Shown here: in pieces, positions 53,201 to 61,486 of the stretch
Position numbering within the stretch: the first letter of the stretch is position 1
How the letters are laid out: each line of letters opens with the position of its first letter
DNA from: Deinococcus grandis
GTDB taxonomy: Bacteria > Deinococcota > Deinococci > Deinococcales > Deinococcaceae
Reading direction: 5' to 3'
Length of the DNA stretch: 64,000 nt
Assembly (NCBI RefSeq): GCF_001485435.1
Contig: NZ_BCMS01000001.1
Coordinates: 52,501-116,500 of the forward strand
Notes under the pieces: model-generated
Seen by the model: the letters and a program-made list of their open reading frames with translations, nothing else
What the model was told of the DNA's origin: nothing
Database searches by the model: none
Program-made: the position numbers and the translations under genes

Positions 53201-55714
53201 TTACAGTCCACCCCTCGGGTTCACGTCCACCCTGATTTTCGCTTTCCAGGTGCGGGTGTCGAGGATGCGGAGGAGTTCGCCGAGGCGGGTGTCGCTCCGG
53301 GCGCGCAGGAAGAGGTGGTAGGGGTACACGCCGCGCACGCGGGCGACGGGGCTGGGCGCGGGCCCGAGGACCTCGTGGGCGGTGGCGCCGGCGCCGTGGA
53401 GGGCGTCGGCGAGGTCCTGCGCGGCGGCCTGGGCTTTGTGCTGGTCGCGGGCGCTGATCTCGATCTGCGCGAGGCGGGCGTGGGGGGGGTAGTTCAGGGC
53501 GGCGCGGGCGCGTTCCTCGGCGGCGGGGTACGCGAGGGTGTCGCGGCCGTCGACCATGACTTTCAGGGCGGGGTGGTCCGCCTGGAAGGTCTGCACGAGC
53601 AGCATGGGCGCGCGGGTGGGGTGCCATTCGGCGAGCTGCCGCAGCAGGCGGTGGTAACGCTCGCTGGCGCGGAAGTCGCTGACGTTCAGCCACGTGTCGG
53701 CCAGGGTCACGCCGATCAGCGCGAGGTCCGGCGGTGGCTCGTGTGACAGCAGGAGTTGCGTGCCGATGACGACGCCGCTCTCGCCGCGCATCAGGGGTGT
53801 GAGGTCGTCCTGGCGGTCCCTGTCGAGGCGGTAGACGGGGAAGCCGGGGAGGAGTTTCTGGACCTCCTGCGCGATCCATTCGGTGCCGGGCCCGCGCGCC
53901 TGCCACATGGGGTCCCCGCACTGATCGCAGCGTTCGGGGATGGGCTGGTGGTACCCGCACTGGTGGCAGGTGAGCTGCCGCCCCTCGCGGTGGAAGCGCA
54001 GCGGCACGTCGCAGTTGCGGCACTGCGGGGTGTGGTCGCAGCTGGGGCAGCGCAGCAGGGCGCTGTACCCGCGCCGGGGGGCGAGGAGGGCCGCCTGACG
54101 GCCGCGTTCCTGCACCTGCCGCAGCACGCGGGCGAGGTCGTGACTGAGGGGGTACCCCTGGTCCCCGAGGCGCAGGTGCACGCTGGACAGTGGCCCCAGT
54201 TCGGGTTGCTCGGGCGGGTTGGCGTAGTCCACGACGTGCACGCGGGCGCGTGGCGGCGGGAGGACCGCGCCGGGGTGCGGGACGCTCTCGGCGGCGGGCG
54301 TGGTGCCCACGAGGGCCAGGGCGGCGTCGTGCGCGGCGGCGATGCGCGTGGCGAGGTCCGGCAGGAACGCGCGGCTGCCGCTCAGGAGCTTGTGCGCGTC
54401 GCTGGCCTCCTCCAGCACGATGATCAGCGCGAGGTCGTCCAGCGGGGCGGCCAGCGCGTGCCCGCTGCCGATGACGAGCCGGGCCTCGCCCGTGCGGATG
54501 AGCTGCCAGGTGTGGGCGCGCTGCGGTTCGCTGAGCGTGCCGGTCAGCTGCGCGGCCCGCGTACCCGCGTGTGCGGCGAGGCCGGAGAGGCCCTCCCAGG
54601 CGCGGCGGAGTGTGGCGTGGTCCGGCGCGAGGACCAGTACGCCGCGCCCCTGCGTGAGCAGCCGTGTGACGCGCGGGGCGAGCAGCGCGAACCGGGCGCG
54701 GGCGCGGCCCCCGTGCAGCCGCCACACGGGTGCTTCCGGCAGCGGGTCGGGTGCCCCGGCGGGGTCGGGTTGCGGGTGCGGTTCCGGCAGGGCCGGTGGG
54801 GGCTGGGGGACCTCGATGGTGTCGGCCCAGCCGCGCAGGGCCAGCGTCCCTGCCTGCGTGGGCGTCAGCGGCACCCCGTCCGCCGAGGCGCTGTTCGCCC
54901 ACGCGGCGTACGTGTCCACCGGACCGTGCCCGTGCAGCCATGTCCAGGCGGGCGGTGGGGGGGCATCGACCAGCGTGTACTGGGCGCCGCCCGCGTTCAG
55001 GGCCGCCGTGACCACCCCGTTGCTGACGCCCGCGCCCTTCGCCCAGGCGCTCAGCGTGTCGCAGGGGCCGTGCCCCGCGAGCCACGCGGCGGCCTGCGCC
55101 TGCTTCGCCGTCAGGCCCGCCGGGGCGGGGGTCACGGCGCTCAGGACCGTCGCGGTGCGGCTGGCGGGCGGCACCTCGTCCAGCGGGCGGGCGGCGACCG
55201 CGCCGCGCATTCGGGGGCGGGGCGTGAAGCGTTCCTCCAGCAGGCCCTGCTCGCGGATGGCGTCCAGCAGCGCGTCCGGGAACGCCCCCGCGTCCGTCCA
55301 GCGTTCGGTGGGCGGGCGGCGCGCGAACATGCTCAGGTCCGCGCCCTCCACCGCGCGGACCATGTGCGTCACCTCGGCCTGCCAGCCCACGCCCAGCAGG
55401 TCGCCCCAGATCAGCCCGGCGGGAATGCGGGCGTCCGCCGCCCAGCCCTGCACGCCCGATACGGTCGCCGGGGTCACCCAGGGACTCGCGGGGTCGTCCA
55501 GGACGTGCACGGCCTCGCGCAGGCGGTGCCCGCCGCGCCCGTCACCGCTCCCGACGACCAGTCCGACCTCCAGCGCGCCGCGCCACGGCACGAGCACCCG
55601 GCAACCCAGCGGCGCGGGGGCGGCCCAGCCGTGCGGCGGGGCGAAATCACACGGCCCGATGGGCAGATTCACGACCACCAGCCAGGATTCCAGAGAGGGG
55701 GCGGCGGGCGTCAC
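53201..55714 (-). CDS. priA: Primosomal protein PriA with degenerate helicase motifs
   Basis: 837 aa from GTG 55714 (VTPAAPSLESWLVVVNLPIG). The 3'-DNA-binding N-terminus and the eight zinc-site cysteines (CPSCDHTPQCRNCD and CHQCGYHQPIPERCDQC) are intact, but no Walker A GxxGxGK is found and the DEAH box reads LEEASD. This agrees with the established view that Deinococcus PriA is a pseudohelicase that keeps DNA and SSB binding. It should load replisomes at repaired forks without unwinding. Its stop codon lies at the edge of the low-GC islet. Confidence 0.93.
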   Translation of the reverse strand: MTPAAPSLESWLVVVNLPIGPCDFAPPHGWAAPAPLGCRVLVPWRGALEVGLVVGSGDGRGGHRLREAVHVLDDPASPWVTPATVSGVQGWAADARIPAGLIWGDLLGVGWQAEVTHMVRAVEGADLSMFARRPPTERWTDAGAFPDALLDAIREQGLLEERFTPRPRMRGAVAARPLDEVPPASRTATVLSAVTPAPAGLTAKQAQAAAWLAGHGPCDTLSAWAKGAGVSNGVVTAALNAGGAQYTLVDAPPPPAWTWLHGHGPVDTYAAWANSASADGVPLTPTQAGTLALRGWADTIEVPQPPPALPEPHPQPDPAGAPDPLPEAPVWRLHGGRARARFALLAPRVTRLLTQGRGVLVLAPDHATLRRAWEGLSGLAAHAGTRAAQLTGTLSEPQRAHTWQLIRTGEARLVIGSGHALAAPLDDLALIIVLEEASDAHKLLSGSRAFLPDLATRIAAAHDAALALVGTTPAAESVPHPGAVLPPPRARVHVVDYANPPEQPELGPLSSVHLRLGDQGYPLSHDLARVLRQVQERGRQAALLAPRRGYSALLRCPSCDHTPQCRNCDVPLRFHREGRQLTCHQCGYHQPIPERCDQCGDPMWQARGPGTEWIAQEVQKLLPGFPVYRLDRDRQDDLTPLMRGESGVVIGTQLLLSHEPPPDLALIGVTLADTWLNVSDFRASERYHRLLRQLAEWHPTRAPMLLVQTFQADHPALKVMVDGRDTLAYPAAEERARAALNYPPHARLAQIEISARDQHKAQAAAQDLADALHGAGATAHEVLGPAPSPVARVRGVYPYHLFLRARSDTRLGELLRILDTRTWKAKIRVDVNPRGGL

Positions 55715-55772
55715 GTGCTTCAGGCTAGCGCGACCCGTGCCCCGGCAACGGTGAGGCAGTACCCTCGGGCGG

Positions 55773-56708
55773 ATGACCGGGGCGGCGGGGGGCGTGGATG
55801 TACGCAGGGGCGTGCTGCTGGGCGTGACGTCCGCGGCGGCGTTCGGGACGCTGGGCATCTGGGGGAAACTGGCGGGGCAGGGGGGCCTGTCGTCCTTCAC
55901 GACGCTGGGTTGGCGGTTCCTGATCGTGGCGGCGCTGCTGCTGCCGATCAGCTCTCGCGGCGTCACGGGGGCGCAGCGGGCGCGGATGCTGGGCGTGGGC
56001 CTGCTGTACACCCTGGCGACCACCTGTTACTTCGGGGCGCTGGAGCGGGTCTCGGCGGGCGCGACGTCGCTGCTGCTGTACCTCGCCCCGGCGTTCGTGA
56101 TCCTGCTGTCCTGGGGGCTGGGTCGCGCGCCGCGCCGCACGCAGTTGGGCGCGGTGGCGCTGGCGGGCGTGGGGCTGGCGCTGGTGGTCGGGCTGCCGTC
56201 CGCCGCGGACCGGGACGCCGTGGGCCTGACCTTCGCGGCGGGGGCGGGCGCGCTGTACGCCGGGTACTTGGTCGCCAGCGAGCGGCTGCTGAGTGGCGTG
56301 AGTGCCCTGGCCGCCACCGCGCACATGGCGCTCGTCAGCGGGGTGGTGTTCGCCGCGCTGGCCGCCGCGCAGGGCACGCTGCGCGTCCCGGTCGGCGCGG
56401 CGCAGTGGGGGCCGATCCTGGCGCTGGCGCTGCTGCCCACCATCGTCGCGGTGCCCGCCCTGTACGGCGCGATCCGGCACCTGGGGGCCACGCGCGCCAG
56501 CCTGCTGGGCACCCTAGAACCCCTGGTCACGGTCGCGCTGGCCGCCGTTATCCTGCGCGAGCAACCGGGTCCCGGCGCGGCGCTGGGCGGCGTGCTGATC
56601 CTCGCGGGGGCGCTGCTGGCCCAGTGGCCCGCGAAAGCTACGCCTGCGGTTGCCCCGGCGGGAGGGGACGCGGCGGCGGGGCGTACACCGCGCGGGCCGG
56701 AACGCTGA
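55773..56708 (+). CDS. EamA/DMT-family transporter
   Basis: 311 aa with ten predicted helices in two five-helix halves (GVLLGVTSAAAFGTLGIWGK; AGATSLLLYLAPAFVILLSW and ATRASLLGTLEPLVTVALAA). The repeated SLL-LEP-V motif is characteristic of EamA exporters of amino acids or metabolites. TACCCT (55760-55765) is 7 nt before ATG, suggesting leaderless mRNA. The 3' end overlaps the converging Pnkp-like gene by 71 bp. Confidence 0.88.
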   Translation: MTGAAGGVDVRRGVLLGVTSAAAFGTLGIWGKLAGQGGLSSFTTLGWRFLIVAALLLPISSRGVTGAQRARMLGVGLLYTLATTCYFGALERVSAGATSLLLYLAPAFVILLSWGLGRAPRRTQLGAVALAGVGLALVVGLPSAADRDAVGLTFAAGAGALYAGYLVASERLLSGVSALAATAHMALVSGVVFAALAAAQGTLRVPVGAAQWGPILALALLPTIVAVPALYGAIRHLGATRASLLGTLEPLVTVALAAVILREQPGPGAALGGVLILAGALLAQWPAKATPAVAPAGGDAAAGRTPRGPER

Positions 56709-57885
56709 GCGTCTCCCGTTCGGGGTAGCGCAGCGCGGTCAGCGCCCCGCCGAACGCGCAGCCGGTGTCGAGGTTCACGGTGTTCCCCACCCAGCGGGGC
56801 GAGGCGTGCGGCGTGTGCCCGTACGCGACCAGCGGCGCGCCCGCGTACCCGGCCGCCCAGTCGCGCCGGACCGGGAGGCCCAGCTCGTCGCGTTCGCCGG
56901 TCGTGTCGCCGTACAGCGCGAAACTCCGTGCGCGGCCACTTCCGCGCCCGTGCAGGTGCGCCGGGAGGCCCCCGTGCGCCGCGATCAGCCGCCCCCCGTC
57001 CAGCACGAGATGCGCCGGGAGCCCCTCCAGAAAGGTGCGCACCTGCGCCTGGAACGCGGGCCCGGCGGCCTGCAACTCCGCGAGGGTCACGTCCAGCCCG
57101 TGCAGAGGCTTCACCGCCTTGCCGCTCAGCGCCCGCAGGAGCTTCTCGTCGTGGTTGCCGGTCACGCACAGCGCCGCGCCCGACGCCACCATGCCCATCA
57201 CCAGCCGCAGCACGCCCGCACTGTCCGGCCCCCGGTCGGTCAGGTCTCCCAGGAACACCGCCGTGCGGCCCGCCGGGGGCGTCACCGACTCCCCGTCAGG
57301 GACGTACCCGAGGCGGGTGAGCAGGTCGCGCAGTTCCTCCAGGCAGCCGTGCACGTCCCCGATCAGGTCGAACGGCCCGCTCAGGTCCCGGCGGTCCACC
57401 CGCAGCGGCACGCGCCGCACGCCCACCCGCCCGATCTGCTCGCCGCGCAGGTGCCACGCCTGCCGGAAGCCCTCGGCCCGCAGGCCACCTGCCGTGCGCC
57501 GCAACTCCGAGACCTGCGCGATCAGCTCCTCGCGGCTCAGGGTGCCCCCGGCGCGGGCCTCCAGCACGGCGCGGTCCTCGTCCAGCAGCACAGCCACTGC
57601 CTTCACGTCGTGCTCGCGGGCCAGGGCCGACCAGGGCGCGCGCTCCAGGGGCCGGACCGCCGGGGCGATCACGACCGCCAGTTCCCCCGCCGCCAGCCGC
57701 GCCACGACCGCCGCGCGCAGGGCGTCCGCGTCCGGGAAGGTCCGGGCGTCGAACACCTCGTCCGGCGCGAAGTGCCGCGCCGCGAACGCCCCCCGGCCCG
57801 ATCCGGGCACGCCCACGAGGAGCACCAGCGCCAGCGCAGGCAGCTCGATCACGTCGGGGGCGGCGGTCAGGGTCACGCCCTGCAT
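56638..57885 (-). CDS. Pnkp-like kinase-phosphatase fusion with degenerate P-loop
   Basis: 415 aa. N-terminal P-loop kinase fold (1-150): the Walker A region reads GVPGSGRGAF (residues 25-34), where Arg31 replaces the essential Lys and Gly32 replaces Ser/Thr. C-terminal calcineurin-like phosphatase from about 170 with DLIGDVHGC, GDLTDRGPDS, GNHDEKLLRA and AYGHTPHASP, all metal ligands kept. This matches the kinase-phosphatase half of bacterial Pnkp RNA-repair enzymes but without the ligase. The phosphatase should work; the kinase probably does not. Overlaps EamA 3' end. Confidence 0.82.
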   Translation of the reverse strand: MQGVTLTAAPDVIELPALALVLLVGVPGSGRGAFAARHFAPDEVFDARTFPDADALRAAVVARLAAGELAVVIAPAVRPLERAPWSALAREHDVKAVAVLLDEDRAVLEARAGGTLSREELIAQVSELRRTAGGLRAEGFRQAWHLRGEQIGRVGVRRVPLRVDRRDLSGPFDLIGDVHGCLEELRDLLTRLGYVPDGESVTPPAGRTAVFLGDLTDRGPDSAGVLRLVMGMVASGAALCVTGNHDEKLLRALSGKAVKPLHGLDVTLAELQAAGPAFQAQVRTFLEGLPAHLVLDGGRLIAAHGGLPAHLHGRGSGRARSFALYGDTTGERDELGLPVRRDWAAGYAGAPLVAYGHTPHASPRWVGNTVNLDTGCAFGGALTALRYPERETLSVPARAVYAPPPRPLPPGQPQA

Positions 57886-58001
57886 CCTCGCACAGCTACC
57901 CCAGAGCAGACGAGGCGACCCCAGCCTGCAAACTGACCGGCAGCTGATCGTGCGAGCTTCACCGCAGCTTCACGCGGCCCCCGGCCCGTACCATGCGCGC
58001 G

Positions 58002-59576
58002 ATGCGCCGCGCCGCCCTCCTGCTGCCCCTCCTGATCGGCTCGCTGAGCACGGCCACCACCTCGCCCCGCAGCGCCGACCAGTGGTACACCCACGCCCGC
58101 GCGCAGGCCCGCGCCGGACAGTGGACCGCCGCCGAGAGCGCGTACCTTCAGGCGACCACCCTGAACCCCACCGCCGCGAACTGGCGCGCCCTGGCCGACA
58201 CCCGCGTGCAGCTGCGCGACTACGACGGCGCCGTGCAGGCCTACACGCAGGCCGCGAACCTCGCCCGCACGCGCGGCGACCTGAACACCGCCCGCGCCAC
58301 CGACCTGATCGCCGCCCGCTACCGGCAGGAAGGGCAGGCCTACCTGCTGGCCCCCGCCCCCTTCAGCCCCGACCCCACGCCCGGCTGCGCCCCCCGGCCC
58401 GCCCGACTGGAACCCACCGCCGGCATCCTGCTGGGCCGCTACGCCGACGAGCAGGCCCTGACCCCCACCGGCACTCTGCGCGCCGAACCCGGACTGGGCG
58501 GCCCGCTGGCCGTGAGCTTCCGGTACTTCACGCTGCGCACCCCCGGCCGCGGCGAGACCTTCCCGACCCGCTGGGTGCGCGCCGCGCGGCAGGCGGGCAT
58601 GGCCGTGCACATCGCGCTGGAACCCGGAATGCCGCTGCGGCAGATCACCGAGCAGACCCTGACGCCCTTCGCGAAGGCCGCCCGCGCCTCCGGGGCGCCG
58701 GTCTACCTGCGCTTCGCCGGGGAGTTCAACGACCCCGCCAACGAGTGGAGCCGCGACCCCGCGCTGTACCGCGCCAAGTTCCGCCTCGTGCATGACGTCA
58801 TGGCGCGGCTGGCGCCGAACGTCGCGCTCGTCTGGATGCCGATGGGCACCCGCCTGGACGTCATCGACCGCTACTACCCCGGCGCGGACGCCGTGGACTG
58901 GGTGGGCCTGAGCGTCTACGCTGCACCCTTCCGCAACGGCAACGTCCGCGACAGCGCCCTGACCGACAGCCCGCTGGACGCGCTGGACGTCATCTACCGC
59001 CGCTACGCCTGCGCGCACCCCATCCAGATCAGCGAGTTCGCGGCCTCCAGCCGCAGCGGCGCGCAGCCTGAGACCGGGTACGCCGCGTTCGCCGCCGCGA
59101 AACTCCGCGAAGCCTACTGGGGCGCCGCGCTGAAGTACCCGCGCGTGAAGAACATCAACTGGCTGGATCTGAACATGCTCACCAGCCCCTACGTGCAGCC
59201 CCGCCCCGTCACGCGCCGCAACGACTACCGCCTGCTCGGCAGCCCGGAGAAACTCGCCGCGTTCCGCGAACTCCTCACGCACCCGGCGTTCCTCACGCGG
59301 CCCGGCGCGGGCGCCACCCTCACCCCACGCGCGCTCCCCACCACGGTCAGCAGCGGCGCGGCCCACAGCGGGAACCTCTGGATCAAGGCGGTGGATACGC
59401 CCGCCCGCGTGATCCTCACCCTCGACGGGCAGCCGGTTCCGGTCGGGCAGACCCTGCCGTACGCCTTCACGCTGCCCGCCGACCTCACGCCCGGGCCGCA
59501 CGCCCTGACCCTCACGGTGCACAACCGGCAGGGCGAGGTGATCCTGACCCGCACCACCCCCTTCAGCGCGCAGTGA
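58002..59576 (+). CDS. Secreted TPR plus GH26-like glycoside hydrolase
   Basis: 524 aa from ATG 58002 (MRRAALLLPLLIGSLSTATT signal). TPR-like helices at about 25-105, then a (beta/alpha)8-type domain with VYLRFAGEFNDPANEWSRDP, carrying a candidate acid/base Glu, and HPIQISEFAASS with a candidate nucleophile Glu, spaced as in GH26 beta-mannanases. A C-terminal beta domain follows (VILTLDGQPVPVGQTLPYAF). It may cut surface or exogenous polysaccharide; substrate unknown. TACCAT (57989-57994) is 7 nt before ATG. Confidence 0.78.
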   Translation: MRRAALLLPLLIGSLSTATTSPRSADQWYTHARAQARAGQWTAAESAYLQATTLNPTAANWRALADTRVQLRDYDGAVQAYTQAANLARTRGDLNTARATDLIAARYRQEGQAYLLAPAPFSPDPTPGCAPRPARLEPTAGILLGRYADEQALTPTGTLRAEPGLGGPLAVSFRYFTLRTPGRGETFPTRWVRAARQAGMAVHIALEPGMPLRQITEQTLTPFAKAARASGAPVYLRFAGEFNDPANEWSRDPALYRAKFRLVHDVMARLAPNVALVWMPMGTRLDVIDRYYPGADAVDWVGLSVYAAPFRNGNVRDSALTDSPLDALDVIYRRYACAHPIQISEFAASSRSGAQPETGYAAFAAAKLREAYWGAALKYPRVKNINWLDLNMLTSPYVQPRPVTRRNDYRLLGSPEKLAAFRELLTHPAFLTRPGAGATLTPRALPTTVSSGAAHSGNLWIKAVDTPARVILTLDGQPVPVGQTLPYAFTLPADLTPGPHALTLTVHNRQGEVILTRTTPFSAQ

Positions 59577-60357
59577 GCGGGAGGGCACCCAGCCGCACCT
59601 GCACGACCCAGTCGCTCACCGCCCGCTGCGCCGCGTCCGGCACGGCGTCCGGCAGCCGGGTCGAGAGAGGAGCGTCCTCCAGCGCCGCGAGCAGCTGCCG
59701 GTGCGCCGCGCGTTACACGTCCAGCGGCTCCGGCAGGAGCTCCGCCTCCCGCCCCGAGCGCTTGAGGGTCATCAGGTCCTCCAGGAACGGCAGGCGCGCC
59801 CCGGCGTTCAGCGCGCCCAGGTTCGCCTCCACCTGACCGGTGCGCAGCAGGTGCAGCCCGGTCAGCACCGTGCGGAACGCGTACAGCAGCGGCTTCACCC
59901 GAGGGCCCTGTGGCGTGGCGGCCTCCTTCTCCAGCAGCCGCTACTGGTTCACCGTGAACCCCAGGTAATGCCCCGCGTGATGCCGGGTCAACACCCCCGG
60001 CGCGAGGGCCACCAGCGCCGCGTGCGCCGCCGACGAGTGCACCACCAGCGGCGACAGCAACTGCTCCAGCACGTACCCGTTGCGTTTCAGCAGCAGCCCC
60101 GCGAACTTCCGCGCGTCATGCGTCACCAGATCCAGCTCCACCACCCCGTCATCCCGCTCCAGCGACCACGTGCCCGGCCCCTCGCGCAGGCCCAGCACCT
60201 CGGTCAGGGGCAGCACGTGCGCGCCGCGCAGATCCCAGTCGCTGTCCGCACTCGGAAAGCCGTACAGGTGCGCCCCGCTGACCGTCGCGAACACCAGTGG
60301 GAAGGCGTGCTCCTGAACAGCCTGGGTCAGCTGAGGGGGGAAGGTGAATTCCGACAT
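59563..60357 (-). pseudogene. Nucleotidyltransferase gene (COG3541-like) with two nonsense codons
   Basis: One continuous frame from ATG 60357 to TGA 59563 (265 codons) is interrupted by TAG at 59943-59941 and TAA at 59715-59713. Sequence on either side reads on smoothly (GHYLGFTVNQ-stop-RLLEKEAATP and LLPEPLDV-stop-RAAHRQLLAA). The nucleotidyltransferase motif SGAHLYGFPSADSDWDLRG with two Asp is intact. Both stops are one substitution from TAC/CAG sense codons. A recently inactivated paralogue of the next gene; its 3' end overlaps the GH26-like gene by 14 bp. Confidence 0.8.
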
Positions 60358-60445
60358 GCTTCAGTATCACTCCTGTCGCCACCCCGCGCATCGGCCACCC
60401 GCGCACGCCCCGCTGGGCCGGATGGCGGAGGCACCGGGCTGCGGA

Positions 60446-61321
60446 CTACCAGTCGAGCGCGGCGCGCCGGGCGTCCAGCAGCCACGCCTCGACCCGCGCT
60501 GCGTCGGGGCGTTCGGGCAGGCGGGTGTGGGCGGCGGCGTGCTCGAACTCGGCCTGCAGGGCCTGCCGCCACGCGTCCGCCTCGGCCCAGGTCGTCTCGC
60601 CGCGCTTGATGGCCAGCAGCGCGTCTCGGTGCGGGGTGACGTCCACGAGGATCTCCCCGGTCCGCAGGGCGTGCGCGCCACTGATCAGGAGGCGCAGCAG
60701 GTGCACGAGGTGCTTCAGGCGCACCTCGCCGTGCGTGCGCCGCTCGTTCTCCAGGCGGCGCATCTGCGCCCGCACGTACTCCCCGTACGTCGTGACGATC
60801 AGGCGACTCAGGAACGCGTCCCGGATGTCCAGCAGCGCCGCCGCGACCAGCGTGACCGTCAGCGGCAGCGGTGAGGCCAGGACCTCCAGCACGTTCGGGT
60901 TCGCCCGCAGCGCCAGCCGCACGAATTTCCCCGCCTCCCAGTACACCTCCTCGCGGCCCGGCGACTCGAACTCCAGCTGCTCGGGCACCCCCGCGAGGCT
61001 CCAGTGCAGCCGGGCGGGCGGCAGGTAGAAGCCCCGCACGTCCGTGTCGGACGCGTCCGTGCCCAGCCCGAAGGCGCGACTGCCCATCACGCACCCGTAC
61101 TGCACGAAGGGGCGCAGGTCCTCATGAGCAGCCGGGATCGCCTCGGCATCCGCGCGAGCCACCTTCAGATGCACGCGGTTCACGGACCGCACCACCCCGG
61201 TAAAATCCACGTCGTACATGCTCCCCGCCCCGCCCGTCACGACACCCCACGTGCCCTGCGCCACCCCGGGCAGGGGTACATGCAGAGCCACGCGCGTTCC
61301 GGGGAGCAGGTCACGGGTCAT
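60446..61321 (-). CDS. Predicted nucleotidyltransferase (pol beta superfamily, COG3541-like)
   Basis: 291 aa from ATG 61321 (MTRDLLPGTRVALHVPLPGV); GTG 61330 is an alternative. An SH3-like N-terminal part (about 1-55) precedes the nucleotidyltransferase motif MGSRAFGLGTDASDTDVRGF near residue 80, with two Asp and a later Glu/Asp candidate, then a helical part with LKHLVHLLRLLISGAHALRT. COG3541/RlaP-like members often accompany RNA ligases or kinases. The pseudogene 88 bp downstream and the Pnkp-like gene 2.6 kb away support an RNA-end-processing link, though no ligase is here. Confidence 0.75.
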   Translation of the reverse strand: MTRDLLPGTRVALHVPLPGVAQGTWGVVTGGAGSMYDVDFTGVVRSVNRVHLKVARADAEAIPAAHEDLRPFVQYGCVMGSRAFGLGTDASDTDVRGFYLPPARLHWSLAGVPEQLEFESPGREEVYWEAGKFVRLALRANPNVLEVLASPLPLTVTLVAAALLDIRDAFLSRLIVTTYGEYVRAQMRRLENERRTHGEVRLKHLVHLLRLLISGAHALRTGEILVDVTPHRDALLAIKRGETTWAEADAWRQALQAEFEHAAAHTRLPERPDAARVEAWLLDARRAALDW

Positions 61322-61388
61322 GCCCCGCACGCTACCGGGTCAATGGGGGCCGGGGCATCCGCCATCCGGCGCAGGAGCGGCAAGCAAT

Positions 61389-61450
61389 AAAAAATCCGCC
61401 TCGTGGGCGGTGATGTCAAAAACTATAGCGCGGTATGCAGGATCGGTCAA
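61389..61450 (-). repeat. Promoter-hairpin unit 4
   Basis: On the minus strand: TTGACC (61450-61445), a 17-bp spacer containing CTGCATACCGCGC, TATAGT (61427-61422), hairpin CCGCC (61410-61406)/GGCGG (61400-61396) with CACGA loop, A and T6 (61394-61389). It stands between divergent genes, 68 bp upstream of the nucleotidyltransferase ATG. The spacer core is identical to units 2 and 3, over 51 kb away. The -10 to hairpin distance predicts an RNA of about 30 nt. Confidence 0.75.
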
Positions 61451-61486
61451 GGGTATGCGGGCGTATCCTGGGCCCGTGAGGACGCC

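Larger units (their letters stand above)
52698..53205 (+). other. Low-GC islet between the ABC transporter and priA
   Basis: About 500 bp of AT-rich sequence starting in the last codons of the ABC gene and ending at the priA stop codon (TAA 53203-53201), in a region otherwise very GC-rich. It supplies both genes' termini and holds one lipoprotein gene. No terminal repeats or integrase were seen, so the route of entry is unknown. Palindrome CTTGCGCAAG is at 52794-52803. Confidence 0.75.

Noticed and set aside
55715..56023. Extended N-terminus of PriA (940-residue reading)
   Set aside because: The extra part is the antisense of the EamA gene; GTG 55714 starts the conserved PriA sequence.
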